Shown here: piece by piece, positions 22,174 through 34,098 of the stretch | Layout of the letters: each line of letters starts with the position of its first letter | Position numbering within the stretch: position 1 is the stretch's first letter | Assembly: GCA_000467715.1 (NCBI GenBank) | Contig: AJFK01000033.1 | Coordinates: 1 to 64,000, forward strand | Direction: 5' to 3' | Length of the DNA: 64,000 bases | Source of the DNA: Hysterium pulicare CBS 123377 | Lineage: Eukaryota > Ascomycota > Dothideomycetes > Hysteriales > Hysteriaceae | Notes under the pieces: model-generated | Databases searched by the model: none | Told to the model about the DNA's origin: nothing | What the model saw: only the letters and a program-made list of their open reading frames with translations | Translations under genes and position numbers: made by a program

Positions 22174-22669
22174 CTTGATCTTTTGAGCTTTGTATTCTGG
22201 CTCGATTTTAAACTTATCAGGAAAGCGAGACGTTGGGCTTTGTAGGTCGATGAAGAGGGTGGGAGACTCGTAAATATAAACTACAAAAGTGCAAGGGGTG
22301 GTTTCTATAGCAGTATCTATGGTGGAGCAGCAAGGCGGATCTAGTCGGTTGTGGCTGAGCAATGCACATGGCTGTGATCAGCGCCACAAGGCTGACAAGG
22401 AACAAATATTGACCAACCAGGCCATGGAAATGCAATGGTGATAAGAGCCTGCGGAACATCGCGTTCAGTATACGGAATACGAAGGCTAATGTGTGCTAGA
22501 GATCTCGAACTAGAAAGGCTGATCTCCAAAAAAAAATTACCGTACACGTTTCAGTCCCTACTCCACAAATGCAATATTTACGCGTGCGGGTATACTGTAC
22601 ACTTACAAGAATTGCTCCCTCCCTCCCTTTGATATGTACTCCATATGTAAGCTCGAGCAGATTTCGAGA
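22174..22669. other. Intergenic region upstream of the two-domain gene
   Basis: About 500 bp between the start of the two-domain gene and the LYS4 stop. The in-frame region upstream of 22173 remains open to 22362 but begins with non-conserved sequence, so it is treated as 5' UTR. No other feature. Confidence 0.4.
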
Positions 22670-25304
22670 CTATATAGTCCCCCCGATTTCTTTGCGGACC
22701 CAACTCTCCAATCCACCGAGCGCAATGATCTCCTGGACGTTCGGTGGCAACTCTCCAACTTTGACACTCCAGTTATCACCATCCAGTCCCTCCTGGACCG
22801 TCACAGTGCTCCTCCTAACATCCCATTCAAGGGTCCATCCAGTCCGCCTCGTCAGCTGCTTTGCTTGTGCTGGCCGTGCGACGGCCCCTGGGGGCGGTGA
22901 ATCGAGAGATTCGCGGTTTTGCGAGGGTTCTTTCATGTTTTGTTGGGATGACGAAGGTGCAGATGAGGAGAAGACTTCGCGAAGTCGATTCGCCAATTTT
23001 GGGACTTCGACCCCCATGAGAGCGTTGTTGATGCTGTTCCTACTGAAGATGTTGCCAAAGCTGCCTGCAATGACTAAGGGAATGCCCTTGGCTAGAATTG
23101 CTGTTGCCGCTTGCTCTCTGCTGCTACCGCACCCGAAGTTGAATCCCGAAACCAGAATATCTCCGGCTTTGGCAATTGTTCCGAACGATGGATCGTAGTT
23201 TTCCATGCAGACTTCGGCCATCTTCTCGCGTGGAACGTCGTCCTGGTAGGTATATTTCCCGGAATAGATGCCATCTGTATTGATATTATCTGCATCACAG
23301 AACACAATCTCCCCTGCAACCTTTTCTGGGAATCCCGGAAGAATTTCTGTAAGCGTTTCTGGCTCAGCCGGTGTTGCCTTTGGTGGAGTAATGGACTGCT
23401 TCTCTGCAGCCGCATTTTCGACAGAATCGATCATTTCGTCGGCTTGTTTGATGACCTTCTCAAGCATGTCTTCAATGGTCATCATGCGATCCTCCTCTCT
23501 AATACCGTCGCCCTCGCCAAGCTTTACGCCTGTGTACCCAATAGGCTCCTGGAACCAACCAGGTCCGGAGATCTTGCCCGAGAGAGCGCTTGCTGCTACA
23601 ACCTCAGGGCTGGCGAGGTATGCTTTCGCATCCGTAGAACCCATTCGACCCTTAAAGTTCCGGTTGCTGGCGCTAATGCCAACCTCCCCAGGTTCGAGTA
23701 AACCAGTACCAAGACCAATGCAGGGTCCACAGCCCGAAGGAAGAGGTTTCGCTCCGGCTTCGAGAAGGGCTTGCCAATCACCTTGCTCTTCAGCAGCACG
23801 CTGTTCAGGTAAGGACGCTGCAGCAATGTAAAAATCGACATGCGGTGGGATCTGAGGTATCTGGCCATTGTTCTGTACAGCCGCGTCTTTGAAAACTTTA
23901 GCTGCTGCTGCTAGGTCTGAGGCACGTGAGTTTGTGCACGAGACGAGATATGCCTTGTTAATTTTGATATCCTGGTTTTGGAGGTCGTTCAATGGCGTGG
24001 CAACTTTGACAGAGTTGGGACCAGAGACATAAGGAGATAGGGTGGAGAGATCAAGGTAGAGATTCTTTGCGTACACTGCTCCTTTATCCGCGAGTATAGA
24101 TGGTTGGAAAATGGGCCCAGTCTGTTTGCCTACGATTCCAGTAGGGACAAATAGCTCATCTATGCGCTTGTGCAGGAATTGCTGTTGGTGATTGTCGAGG
24201 TAATCCTTCCCCCCATAGAGAGCAGCATCTGTTGCTTTCATCCTTAACCATCCGTGAAGAACAGAATCGATGGGAAATAGCCCAGTGAGCGCGCCCCACT
24301 CCGTTGTCATGTTAGCAATGGTCAGTCGATCATCAACTGGAATGCTACGCAGTGTTTCCTCGCTACCAGTGAATTCAATGGCATGGTTCAGGACTTCGTC
24401 GTTGTTGAACAGACCCGCTAGAGCAACTATGACATCTTTACCTGTTACGCCTTGCGGAAGAGCGCCTGTGAAGGTGACCTTTGCAACCGGTGGAATCTGC
24501 CACCAAGTCTTACCAGTTGCCCAGATACTCGCAGCATCCGTACGCACGACAGGTGTACCCTACCCAAAGACTTTAGTAACAAGAACATTATATGAGGATT
24601 GAAATTCTACCAAACAGCCTATTCCTCCGTACATGTTCGTGTGGCTGTCAGAAGCCACAGCCAAGGTCCCGGGCCATGCATAGCCTTCCTCAACCATGAT
24701 TTGGTGGCCGATCCCCCTGCCTGCAGGATAGAACACAACGCTTTGATTTGTGGCAAAGTCCTCAATCTGACTGTATTTCTTCAGATTTTTTTCGCTCTTG
24801 TTCTGCACGTCGTGGTCTAGAGTCATGACAATCTGGTCGGGGTCGTGGATCTTGGATGCGCCAATCGACATGAACTTGAGCGCCACTGGCCATGAGTTGT
24901 CGTGCGTCATACACCGATGTGGTTGGAGAGTTACGTAGTCCCCTGACCTCAGAACTTTGCCCTCAGCAACACCGACAGCATATTTTTGGACGATCTTCTC
25001 AGTGAGTGTTTGCGGGATCCTAGTCGTCGTTTGGAAAGTGGAGAGGAAGTCGGCAGCAGGGCCTTCTTTCATGGAATGAAACACATCGGGCGTCTCATGG
25101 CGGGGAGTAGTAGTCGTAAAGGTGCGCTGAGGCGTGAATGGCCGGAGGAGAGCAGTGGACGTTCGTAATGGCAGGCTTGCTCGAGGCTAGAAGAGAGTTA
25201 GAATGAACATTCCAAACAGCAATTGGGCTTCGAGGAGCAGAAGAATGGCATACCGGAACTATTCTGCGAGGCAACAACCTCAGTCCTCGCACCGGCATGG
25301 CCAT
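22670..25304 (-). CDS. LYS4: Homoaconitase, mitochondrial (lysine biosynthesis)
   Basis: Converts homocitrate/cis-homoaconitate to homoisocitrate in the fungal alpha-aminoadipate lysine pathway, in the mitochondrial matrix. Three exons on the minus strand: 25254-25304 (17 codons), 24611-25186 and 22670-24559, with introns of 67 and 51 nt; 838 aa. The short first exon plus the start of exon 2 give an Arg/Ser/Thr-rich presequence ([28 protein letters not shown]). Aconitase-fold signatures: the [4Fe-4S] ligands in VSCTNSR and [20 protein letters not shown], and the swivel-domain loop [10 protein letters not shown]. The Pro/Glu-rich linker joins the catalytic and swivel domains. An in-frame ATG at 25385 would add 27 residues. 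The gene is divergent from the SER1 relic. Confidence 0.93.
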
Positions 25305-25676
25305 TGCTGGAGAGGTGGTGTTGAAGTGTGAAGAGAATTTCCCCAGAAAGATCGACTTGGCAGCAGCTGGGGACAGGCCGAACATCGGCAGCGGTCATGG
25401 CTTTCGCTCCGCCTCCAATTGGATCCAACCTGTCACACGCAATTGCTGCACCTAATCGTGATCACATGCGCCATCTGAATCAAAATGATCAAGTAACACT
25501 TCGTCGAGGCTTTGTATTGTTGCGGAGAATCTCCCAATGGCAGAGAAGACGCAGGCTGATTCGAAGTTGGGCGGGCCTCGTCGACAAGAGCCGGAGGAAT
25601 GACGCATCAAAATTCTTTCCCTACAACAGTCATTCCCCATGTTTGACTCCATTCACGTCTCCGTAGGTCTATACAC
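25305..25676. promoter_or_regulatory. Divergent region between LYS4 and the SER1 relic
   Basis: These 372 bp must hold the LYS4 promoter and the former SER1 promoter. It contains a TCCAATTGGA palindrome (25414-25423) and one TGACTC hexamer (25644-25649), the core of a Gcn4/CPC1 site. Both are short enough to arise by chance. Confidence 0.4.
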
Positions 25677-27205
25677 TTGGTCAATCGCTCAGATGTTCAC
25701 TATTTCGGCGCCGGGCCTGCCCCTTTGCCTACGGCTGTCCTCGAGGAGGGTTTTAAAGTGCTTCTAAATTACAAGGACAAAGGCATCGGCCTTTGCGAAA
25801 TGTCCCACCGCTCCCCAGATGCCAACGAGATTCTCGCAGATACCAAAAACGCCCTTACGACCTTGCTGGATATTCCAGACGACTATGAGATTCTCTTCCT
25901 CCAAGGCAGGGGAAGTGGCGAGTTCAGCGCGGCTGTATACAACTTGGTGTCAATCTGGGTAGAAAAGAGGAGGGCCAAGATAGCACAGGACCTCCAAGGC
26001 TCCAGCTTCGAAAGTGAAGAGACAAAACACACCGAGTTGCTGGGGAGGTTGCGGAAAGAGGTGGACGAAGAATTGAAGCTTGACTACCTCGTCACTGGCT
26101 CGTGGTCGCTGAAAGCATCTCAGGAAGCTGCACGATTAGTCGGTGCCCAACACGTCAATGTTGCACTCGATACCCGAAAAGCAAATGATGGGAAGTTTGG
26201 TCGGATCCCACCCGAGTCAGAGTGGAAGCTTACACCACGCAAGCCGGAGGGTGGCCCTGCATTCGTGTACTTCTGCGACAACGAGACCGTTGACGGTGTG
26301 GAGTTTCCCGCTTTCCCCACAGCCTAGAAGGCGATGACGCTCCTTTGGTCTGTGCCGACATGTCTTCGAACTTCATCAGCCGAAAAGTTGACGTTCGGAA
26401 GTACGCAATCATTTTTGGTGGCGCGCAAAAGAACATTGGCAACACTGGTATCGCTATCGTGATACTACGGAGGTCGTTGCTTCCGCCCGCCTCTACCCCA
26501 GCTTCAGCGGATCTATCAAGAGCTTTGAATTTACCTGTGGGCCCAATTGCCTTTGATTACCCGACCATTGCAAAATTCTCTGTATAACACGCTGCCAACT
26601 TCGATGTATGGGTGGCTGCGCAGGTCATGTCTGGTCTGCTGGAGGCCTATGGCGCGAAGAAGATTGGTGGCCAGGAAGAGATCTCAAATGAAAAAGCTCG
26701 GGTGATCTATGAGACGCTTGACAAATACCCCGGAACGTACCGAGTGGTGCCGGATAAGGCTGTCCGAAGTAGGATGAACATCTGCTTCAGAGTGGGCGGA
26801 GGAGATGCCGAAAAGGAAAAGGCTTTCTTGGCCGGTGCCGAACGGAGAGGACTGCTAGGTCTGAAATGGCATCGGAGCGTTGGAGGCATCCGCGCAAGTA
26901 ATTGTGAGTCTGCTCATTACCACCCAAACTCTATTTCCCTATATGCTGGCTGTATATGTACAAGTACTTGTGCATGAAGCCATGTGGAACCCTCTTTGAT
27001 CCGGTACCGGCAAATGGGCGTAGCATGGCAGAACCGATCCTTTTTGTCATGCCCGCGTGCAAAGCAGCAGATGTACTGAGAACATGACGCTAACCTAAGG
27101 TGTGCTCCAGACAATGCAGTAACTGTAGAGGGTGCCAAAATGCTCGTCGCCTACCTCGAGGACTATGCAAAGGACGGACGAGATGATTGTGGCATGATGG
27201 CATAA
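25677..27205 (+). pseudogene. SER1: Phosphoserine aminotransferase relic (SER1/SerC family)
   Basis: The intact enzyme is a PLP-dependent class V aminotransferase making 3-phosphoserine for serine synthesis. Seen in order: VNRSDVHYFGAGPAPLP, MSHRSPDANEI, SGEFSAAVYN, the PLP-lysine block [12 protein letters not shown] with [46 protein letters not shown], and after a 207-nt intron (26904-27110) NAVTVEGAKM to a stop at 27205. Lesions: the expected ATG at 25677 is TTG with no in-frame ATG upstream. About one base is missing near 26325 (PTA then EGDDAP in a new frame). About five bases are missing near 26575 and one near 26601, around the expected NNSLYNTLP stretch. QGGGSG also reads QGRGSG. Low divergence with several indels suggests recent loss, with a working copy expected elsewhere. 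Confidence 0.8.
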
Positions 27206-29109
27206 GGTATCTCGAATACCACGAAGAGGCGTCGCGAGACATAAAAGTTATCTTCTACTCGTTCTAGACATAGAGGCACGACGGAGCATTGGGTCCTCAA
27301 TCAACATGACACCCTCACACTTAGCAAAAGCCAACAGTGAAGATAGCCCAGACCTTCTTTGTCCAGGCATTTTGCGGCTGTCCACAAATGGCCACAGTGA
27401 GGTCTTTGCATTGACCGGATGTTTCCCGAACAGCAAACGGTGGTACGAATGTAGCGTGGCAGGCCAGAGGGCCGTTGTTCGAGAAAGTTCGAGTCAGGCC
27501 GTCATTCATGCCCTGGCTGCTATCGATAAGGTCTTTGTCAACGATAGATAGAATGATATCCGTAAGGCTGCTGTCTCTTCCGAGCTTTGCGTGCTGCACC
27601 ACGGCGAGTCGAGTGTGGAGTGGTGCGACCTTGCACGTCAGGGGTGCCGCGGGGCGCGAGGCGAAGCTTTTGTGGGCTGCAGGTGGGCACTGGACGGATC
27701 GCTTCCCGCAGCATCTGTGATCCTTCACTACTGTCAGGCACGGCCAGGTCCTGTCGGAACTGTCCACCAGAAAGCATCGGTACGACTCGACACGACACAG
27801 TCTTGCGCCTCTACTCCACATTGCAATGTTATTCAGAAGACCTTTTTTGTGAAGGTGATGAACACTCGGACGATCATCCTAGAGGCTGTGCTCCAGAGTC
27901 TGCAATCACAATTGCCGCTATGGCATCAACCTTTGCCAGCCATCTACTATTCCAAAATTACATTCCAAAGAAGCTCCAGACCGTGCTTCGTTGTTCAACA
28001 CATCCCGCCATACCATATAGCATGCAGTCCCTGCTGCGCATCTTCGCTAACTTCTCCAGTCAAGACATGCGGCAGCCGTCCTGCCTTCAAGTCGATCCAA
28101 TCCCACCTCGACGTGCTCACTAGGGTTCTCACACTTATCTCCATCTGAAGATTATTATCATGCATTCTCGACAGGGCGGAGTCCAGGAGATGGATGTTCC
28201 CAGTTCCGTTCCCAGTTCCGTGCCCGGACGTCTGGCGCTGTCCTCGTCTCAGACTCCCCGAAGCGAGAATCTTGATGCAAATCCAAACCGCAAGCTGTCT
28301 GAACTCCACGCCAACCACCCCCTTCAGCGCTGCCACCCTCTCGTCCCTCTTGCTCGCTGGCTTCACGAGAAAGTGGTTTCCAAACGCTCTCCAGCACGCG
28401 CGGTGTACCTTGGAACAATAGAACGAAACGCTAGACAACGTCGCCTCGTTTGCTCCTGCGATAAAATTAGCAAACTGATGGCAAACTGACAAGAAATAGG
28501 AACATTCTCTCTCCTGCAAAGCTCTCAAAGTAGTCACAACTCCTCATTACGTAGGCCTAGATCTCTGTTACTCCCTCACTGTAGCCTGAGTCTCTTCCGT
28601 CGTTGCTGCGGGCGTGGCGTGCGCCCAGAGCTGTGGTTGCTGGACGGGTCTACTTCACCCGCTTTGCATGGTCTCCGCCAGGGTCGGGACCTGCATGATG
28701 TTGAAACCCCATCTTAACCTAGCGCCCTCCGCTTCGGACCTTGAAATCACCTAACCTGGACTGCGCCAATGCTCCCTGTGCAGCTACTGGAATGACAGGC
28801 GCCGCAGGACCGCTGTCTCGAAACCTTCTGCTACACAGGTCATGTCAACCTTTTCTCATATACCGTTTGCTGTCTCATATGGCTTCCTGGTCAAGTGCTT
28901 TCATGCCCACGCTCTTTTTGTTCACTTCTCTCTGCTGGCTGGTTCAGGCAAGTTGGCAAACTATTGACGGTTGAACTGGTGATTCTCTCCTGTTCATCAT
29001 CAGTCTTTTGCCTCCATGATTTCATAGACTTTTACATTCTTTTAGCCGCTGCTGGTCTTCAGCGAGATCATTCTTTCTTGTACATTTCTTGAAGAGCAGC
29101 AGGTGCAAG
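27206..29109. other. 1.9-kb region without a supported gene
   Basis: Long overlapping open frames exist on both strands (e.g. 27591-28148 +, 27995-28537 -, 27321-27821 -). None shows a domain motif, a consistent splice structure or a clear codon bias. A tandem GTTCCCAGTTCC pair lies at 28196-28219. It may be decayed coding DNA plus the promoter of the 29110 gene. I cannot say more. Confidence 0.45.
28196..28219 (+). repeat. Tandem 12-mer, two exact units
   Basis: The unit GTTCCCAGTTCC is repeated twice, followed by a degenerate GTGCCC. It lies in the gene-poor stretch. Confidence 0.85.
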
Positions 29110-31396
29110 ATGGAAAGATGGAGTCCCGACCTCGTCGCCCGCTCGCACTTCAACATGACCGTCAACACCTCCATGGTGCAAGAAGTTCCTTGGACGGCGA
29201 CGAACGAGACCCTCCAATTAATCTTTAACCTGCGCCTGGCGCAGGTACAAACACTACGGACCACGCATGTGACTCTGGGTGGATTCAGTTTGGCGCTGGC
29301 ACTGTTGGCGGTACATCGAATCCTATCCGACGCTCGAAGAGTATCTGCAGTACAGGTTCATTTGAGGAAGCCGTAAGCATTCGCATCCTCGAGTGCAAAT
29401 AATCAGGTGTCTAACTATGTGCTAGAAAATTCCATTTTCTAACGAACGTCCATCCTGCCGAGACGTTCCCCCTCGTGCTGTGTAGCGGCATAGTCATATC
29501 AGAAATAATTTTTATCGGAGTTCAGAGCTCGGCTCTGAATACTTTCATTGTGGATACATGTCGAGGCATTGCTATGGTTCTATTTCCAAGTACGAGTTTG
29601 CAGCCCTTAAGAGAATAGAACGTGCGCTAACGGCCATAACTAGCAATATTTCTCATGGGATACATCAACCTGGTGTTCGGGGTTGAAATGGCGATAAGGA
29701 GCGTCAGGAAGGAACGGTTTGCTCCTCGTGGCAAGTGGAATACTTCGATATGCATTGCCATAATTGCGTTCATGCTCCTCCTGACGTGGATTCCAACTAT
29801 CGTGTGGCCGATGAGCAGACACTGCTTTGGCAGTTTGATTTGGTTTCCTATTCGATACGAATTTGTCGCCCTCGTTTTGATTAGCATGATGATTTCCTCC
29901 TTTCTTGCTTTAGCTGCATTGATCAGCATACAGCTTATGAGAACAACCAAAGTAGATCCAAACGAGCGGATCTCAGCCTCAAGGATGTGTTACTATCTGA
30001 TCCTTGCGACTATTACATATGTAAGTCACCTTTAGCATTCACCAGCGAGTACTGCTGATGTGTTTAGGCTCTGGTGCTACCTTTCGAAATCCAGGCTCAT
30101 CGACGTGACTTCACCAATTCGCTTGCAACGGCGAGAATTGCTGAGGTTCCTTTATTCACAGCGGGGGTATTCGTCGCCTTCATCCACTTATTTTTGCGGG
30201 TCAATGCCAGCCGCATGATGATCAAGCCAGTTGGATCAACCAGTGGAACCAAGCAGAAGCGCCCGCGCATCCGATTCTTCGGGCCGAGCGATCTTGAGAT
30301 GAACATCAGTGGGCCCATGATGAAAAGACCGAATAACAATAGCCTGGAAGATCTCATCGGCCCAGAGAAAGAGCGTATGCTCGATGAAGGGGAAGACTTT
30401 TTCATTCGACCAGAGAAGCAGCAGTCCGAAGTACCGCGAAGCCCTGCTGCTGTTGCATCGCCGCGTGGACCAATCGATCCGTCCAAATGGCCACTTCCAC
30501 CACACCCCGTGCAAACACAGTTTTTCAACGCTCCAAAGACTCCTAGCACGCATACCCATAAGCGAGCGAAGTCTAGCTATTCTCTATTCCCAACACGAGC
30601 AGAGGAGGTACCTCGTCTCCCTGCTACAGTATATTCACCTCCAGCAAAGGCCACCGCGGTACCTACACTCGCTACAAGAAGGCAGACAAGGAGCTCGGTT
30701 ATTACGACTGCTCCTTCAATTACGGATGTACATGAAGCCTCTCTGCAGTGGTTAGCGGCACCTCCACCGCTGTTTGCAACTCAGCGACATCGTCGGGAAG
30801 AAAGCAGTGACAGCAGCGCTACAGTGCAGATTGGCCTCCGCTTTTCTGTTGCTCCTGCAGCTATTGTGGCAGCAAACTCCGCCGCTATGAGTCGAGTGTT
30901 GACTCCTCCACCCAACGCTCCGCCATTACGTCGAGCGGAAACAAGCGATTCAAGCGGCGATAGTCTTGGATTGCCTATTCAGATTCCTTCGAATGAGTCT
31001 TCTCCACCACGACCGTCACGGAAAAATGACCCTCTTTCCCCACCCCCGCAAGCTCCGCCACCAGTTATTACATCCCCTTCAAAGGGTTTCCCAGAGATCA
31101 CACCTCAGAACAGTGGTAGCTATCTACAAGCTGCACGCGACAAGGTACTACCACCTACGCCTAGAGCATCTACCGCACCAGCTCCACCTCCGCTGTCAAC
31201 CATGCCACCTTTGCGACAACCGATGGGCTTGAACGGCCTCAGGATGAACCCGATGTCGCCCAGATCTCCACCAAAGAGCGCGACTACAAGATCACCGACA
31301 ACCCCGTCACCAACTATTCGCTCGCCAAGAGCAAAGATTCCGTTGGGTGCGGGAACGATGACAAGAAGTCCGCCACCAGAAGGAGGTTGGATATGA
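29110..31396 (+). CDS. Fungal seven-helix membrane protein with long Pro/Ser cytosolic tail, unknown function
   Basis: Four exons: 29110-29372, 29426-29589, 29644-30020 and 30068-31396. The introns are 53, 54 and 47 nt and all phases fit; 710 aa. The N-terminus has N-glycosylation sequons (NMTVNTS) and no signal peptide. Hydrophobic segments: TLGGFSLALALLAV, FPLVLCSGIVISEIIFI, IFLMGYINLVFG, ICIAIIAFMLLLTWI, EFVALVLISMMISSFLALAAL, MCYYLILATITYALVLPF and VPLFTAGVFVAFIHLF, i.e. seven helices, the topology of a GPCR-like or related protein. The tail of about 400 residues is low complexity with many SP, TP and PPxP sites (SPRSPPKS, TRSPTTPSPT), a likely target of proline-directed kinases and SH3/WW proteins. 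I cannot name the family; receptor, sensor or scaffold remain open. Confidence 0.82.
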
Positions 31397-32382
31397 GGTA
31401 GATTTTCAAGTCTATAGATAGCTCTGACCTGTACACTATTATATCCTGGGTATGACATGGCTCTGGCGACGGTTCACATGTGGCGTTCGGGATCGGGTTG
31501 TTTTCTACCCCTAGCATCATTCTCATCACCATCACCATCCACATTCGCTCTCTGAAAAGTTCAGCTCACGCCCTTTCCATTTCCACCTCGTCCCGCCTGT
31601 ATGATGTTCTTGCACAGCGTAACAACTCAGACCCTTACATTCCTTCCTTTCTTACATTATCGTATAAACTCGGAGGACTGTAATTTCCACAATGCGTGGA
31701 GAGGACGCTTTCTTTGGCGCGCGGCTCAGAGCTGATAGGCGATGGAAAGATTGTTTTGTACAATTTGCCCCACGAGGGATATGAACGATATGTAGATGTC
31801 TTGTATATAAGACATATTTATCAATAAACCATGTGGACAGACTATGCCTTTCTAGATGAGATGTGAATCAAATGTATCAGCACTAAATACTTGAGCGTTA
31901 TGTAAACGTGTAGATAAGGTTAAAGTTGTGGATAAGGTTCCGAGCTTACCGGAACTGGATCCTGTCAGTCGGCCTAATAATAGAGCTCGTTTACTCATCA
32001 ATCGGATTGAGTTTGCGGTATTTCATGTTGATAGTCTGCGCTCTGGGAAAGACTTTAGGTTTACTTTAGGAAGACTGAATGGCAAACTACGAATCGGCTT
32101 ATCGTATCACCGCCGGTAGCTTTTCCCCCCGAACAGATAGCTACGCTTACAACATTCAGGGCTGACTAACTAATTCAAGACGAAGCGCATGTAAATCAGA
32201 GAACGAGTATCCAGGGCGTCCAATTCTTATTCTTCACACTGCGCAAGTTTCAGATTCGTGTCTTTCTCCATAAAGCACCTCATTCACCACTTTCATCTTT
32301 CTAGCTAAAGCAAGGCTTCCTTTTCCTCCGTTGACCAGAATTTGCCAGAATCATAAATAACAGGAGTCATATACAGTCCAAA
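31397..32382. other. Intergenic region, 7TM gene / SDR gene
   Basis: Almost 1 kb with no supported exon. A His-rich 67-codon frame at 31480-31683 lies directly downstream of the 7TM stop and shows nothing recognisable. It likely contains the 3' UTR and the SDR promoter. Confidence 0.4.
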
Positions 32383-33297
32383 ATGGCAGGCCAACAGTCT
32401 GCGCTCATTACCGGTTGCAGCGCTAAATCAATCGGATCATCTCTCGCCTTTTCTCTCGCAAAAAGAGGCTTGACGGTCTTCGCCACAGCAAGAAACCCGT
32501 CCAAAGTAGATCCAAAGCTCTCGGAAATGTCGAATGTAGAAGTACTTACTTTAGATACCACATCCACTTCTTCAATTTCCGCGGCCGCAGCAGCCGTCAG
32601 CCAGCGGACTGGAGGGAAGCTGGATTATTTAATCAATAATGCTGAAAGCGGTCTAGTGTATCCGTTCCTGGATACCGATCTGAAGCAAGCGCGAGATCTA
32701 TTCGAAGTCAATTTTTGTGGTGTGCTGCAGATGGTGCAGGGATTTAAGGAGCTGCTTGTAGAGGCGAAGGGGACGATTGTTAATATATCGAGTGTTTCGA
32801 GTCGGGCGTGGAATCCGTATGAAAGTAAGTGTTCCCTTCTTTTCCTTTCCCGGTTTGAAGCATTGGGCCCGGAGGAGTTGGAGATGAGAGGATTGAGCGC
32901 TGAGTATTATTTAGGCATCTACAACGCCTCTAAAGCAGCCGTAACCATGTTCAGCGACACTCTCCGCATGGAAGTTGCGCCTCTCGGTATCAAAGTGCTG
33001 GCCGTACAAGCCGGAATGGTGAAATCAGGCTGGTACGATAACAGCATACCAGCCGTCCAACTCCCATCCGACTCGCTCTACCAACTCGTGCTGGAAAACA
33101 TCCAAGCTGGAGCGACGGGAGTGGAGAACAAGAAGAGCGGTATGGATGTCGATGTGTTTGCGGAGAAGGTTGTCGAGCAGGTGTTGAAGGGAAAGACGGG
33201 GAAGCTTTGGGAGGGCGCGATTAGTGGGATGATTTGGATACTAGGGTTCTTGCCTGATTGGGTTTCGGTGAGTGGAGTGGTTCTAAAGAAGATGTAG
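32383..33297 (+). CDS. Short-chain dehydrogenase/reductase, AYR1-like
   Basis: A classical SDR. The TGCSAKSIGSSLA dinucleotide loop lies near residue 10, INNAES corresponds to the NNAG motif, and VNISSVSS carries the catalytic Ser. The YNASK catalytic Tyr/Lys pair follows. The closest family is NADPH-dependent 1-acyldihydroxyacetone-phosphate reductase (AYR1) of ether/glycerolipid synthesis, judged by the N-terminal pattern and the hydrophobic C-terminus (AISGMIWILGFLPDWV). There are two exons, 32383-32824 and 32915-33297, giving 274 aa. The 90-nt intron (GTAAGT...TTTAG) is a multiple of three with no stop, so unspliced RNA would encode a 304-aa form with 30 extra residues just before YNASK. 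I prefer splicing because NPYES-IYNASK matches the family spacing. Confidence 0.88.
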   Translation: MAGQQSALITGCSAKSIGSSLAFSLAKRGLTVFATARNPSKVDPKLSEMSNVEVLTLDTTSTSSISAAAAAVSQRTGGKLDYLINNAESGLVYPFLDTDLKQARDLFEVNFCGVLQMVQGFKELLVEAKGTIVNISSVSSRAWNPYESKCSLLFLSRFEALGPEELEMRGLSAEYYLGIYNASKAAVTMFSDTLRMEVAPLGIKVLAVQAGMVKSGWYDNSIPAVQLPSDSLYQLVLENIQAGATGVENKKSGMDVDVFAEKVVEQVLKGKTGKLWEGAISGMIWILGFLPDWVSVSGVVLKKM

Positions 33298-34098
33298 ATG
33301 GGTTGGATGATGCTAATGACTGCGCAGGATAATGAAATGATGAGTCGATCTGGTTTGAAAGCTTGGGCTGCGAAATCGAAAACGGTGTGATAACTACCGC
33401 CCGGTATAGAAGGTCTACAAAGGGTTGTAAGCTTTGTTGAATCCAGGCTTCCTTTTCCTGTGTATCTCATACTAGAAGGTTGTCTACCCGACCATTTTTG
33501 ACGTCCGGCGGGTGCCAGATATGCCTCTAAGATTACAATATCATGGCTAATTGACGTAGGCGGACAGCAAGCAGAGTTATCAAGACGTTGATGCGCAGCA
33601 CAGACTTATTACAGCCCTAGTGGTTGACAGCAATTATTTTATTCAGGGGTGGAACCGAGTGTTCCATGGTGACAAAGAGCAGATGAGATTTGTAGGTGCT
33701 CGTTCAAAGGCTCACTTGGAATTGGAATAGTGTTGCTGCTGGAAAAGCGTATTCTGAGGATCCATGGTTTTGACAGAGTGTATGAAGGAACATGTATAGG
33801 TAGGCCAATTTTCCCGCTTCACATGGCAAACCGCTTCCGGCGAACATCGGCATTTCATCCTCGTTGTCACGGCACTAGGACTAAATGGGAGCTAGCATCC
33901 CGAACCGGCTCACATGATTCGTGTTAGGCACACGACGGGTCTCCGAAAACGAGACCCCGCAAAAAAATAATATAACTTGCGGGGACTGCTTTTCTGATCA
34001 CCATTCGCTCCCTTTCTCCCCCAGAATCGACGTTTCGCTGCTTGTGTGCGGCCCTATAGCCTTTCTGGCTCGCGTTCGGCCCGTGTCAGGTAGTCGAA
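33298..34098. other. Intergenic region with dispersed repeat copy B
   Basis: About 800 bp. It contains repeat copy B (33512-33632). The rest should hold the SDR 3' UTR and the sugar-transporter promoter. No exon is supported. Confidence 0.5.
33512..33632 (+). repeat. Dispersed repeat, copy B
   Basis: Shares with copies C and D the ordered blocks AGAT-(C/T)TCT-AGA, GTAGGCGGAC-GCAAG, AGAGTTA, GTTGATGCGCAGC-CAGA and TATTACA. It is close enough to C and D for the core to be read directly. Same strand as the other copies. Confidence 0.65.

Noticed and set aside
25414-25423. TCCAATTGGA as a Lys14-type site
   Set aside because: The spacing is one base longer than TCCRNYGGA, so it does not match the consensus.
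25644-25649. TGACTC as a CPC1/GCN4 site for LYS4
   Set aside because: A single hexamer in 372 bp has a considerable chance probability; the seventh base does not extend the consensus.
27206-28740. Several 60-185-codon open frames on both strands
   Set aside because: They overlap in conflicting frames, show no motif, no compatible splice sites and mostly start at non-ATG codons.
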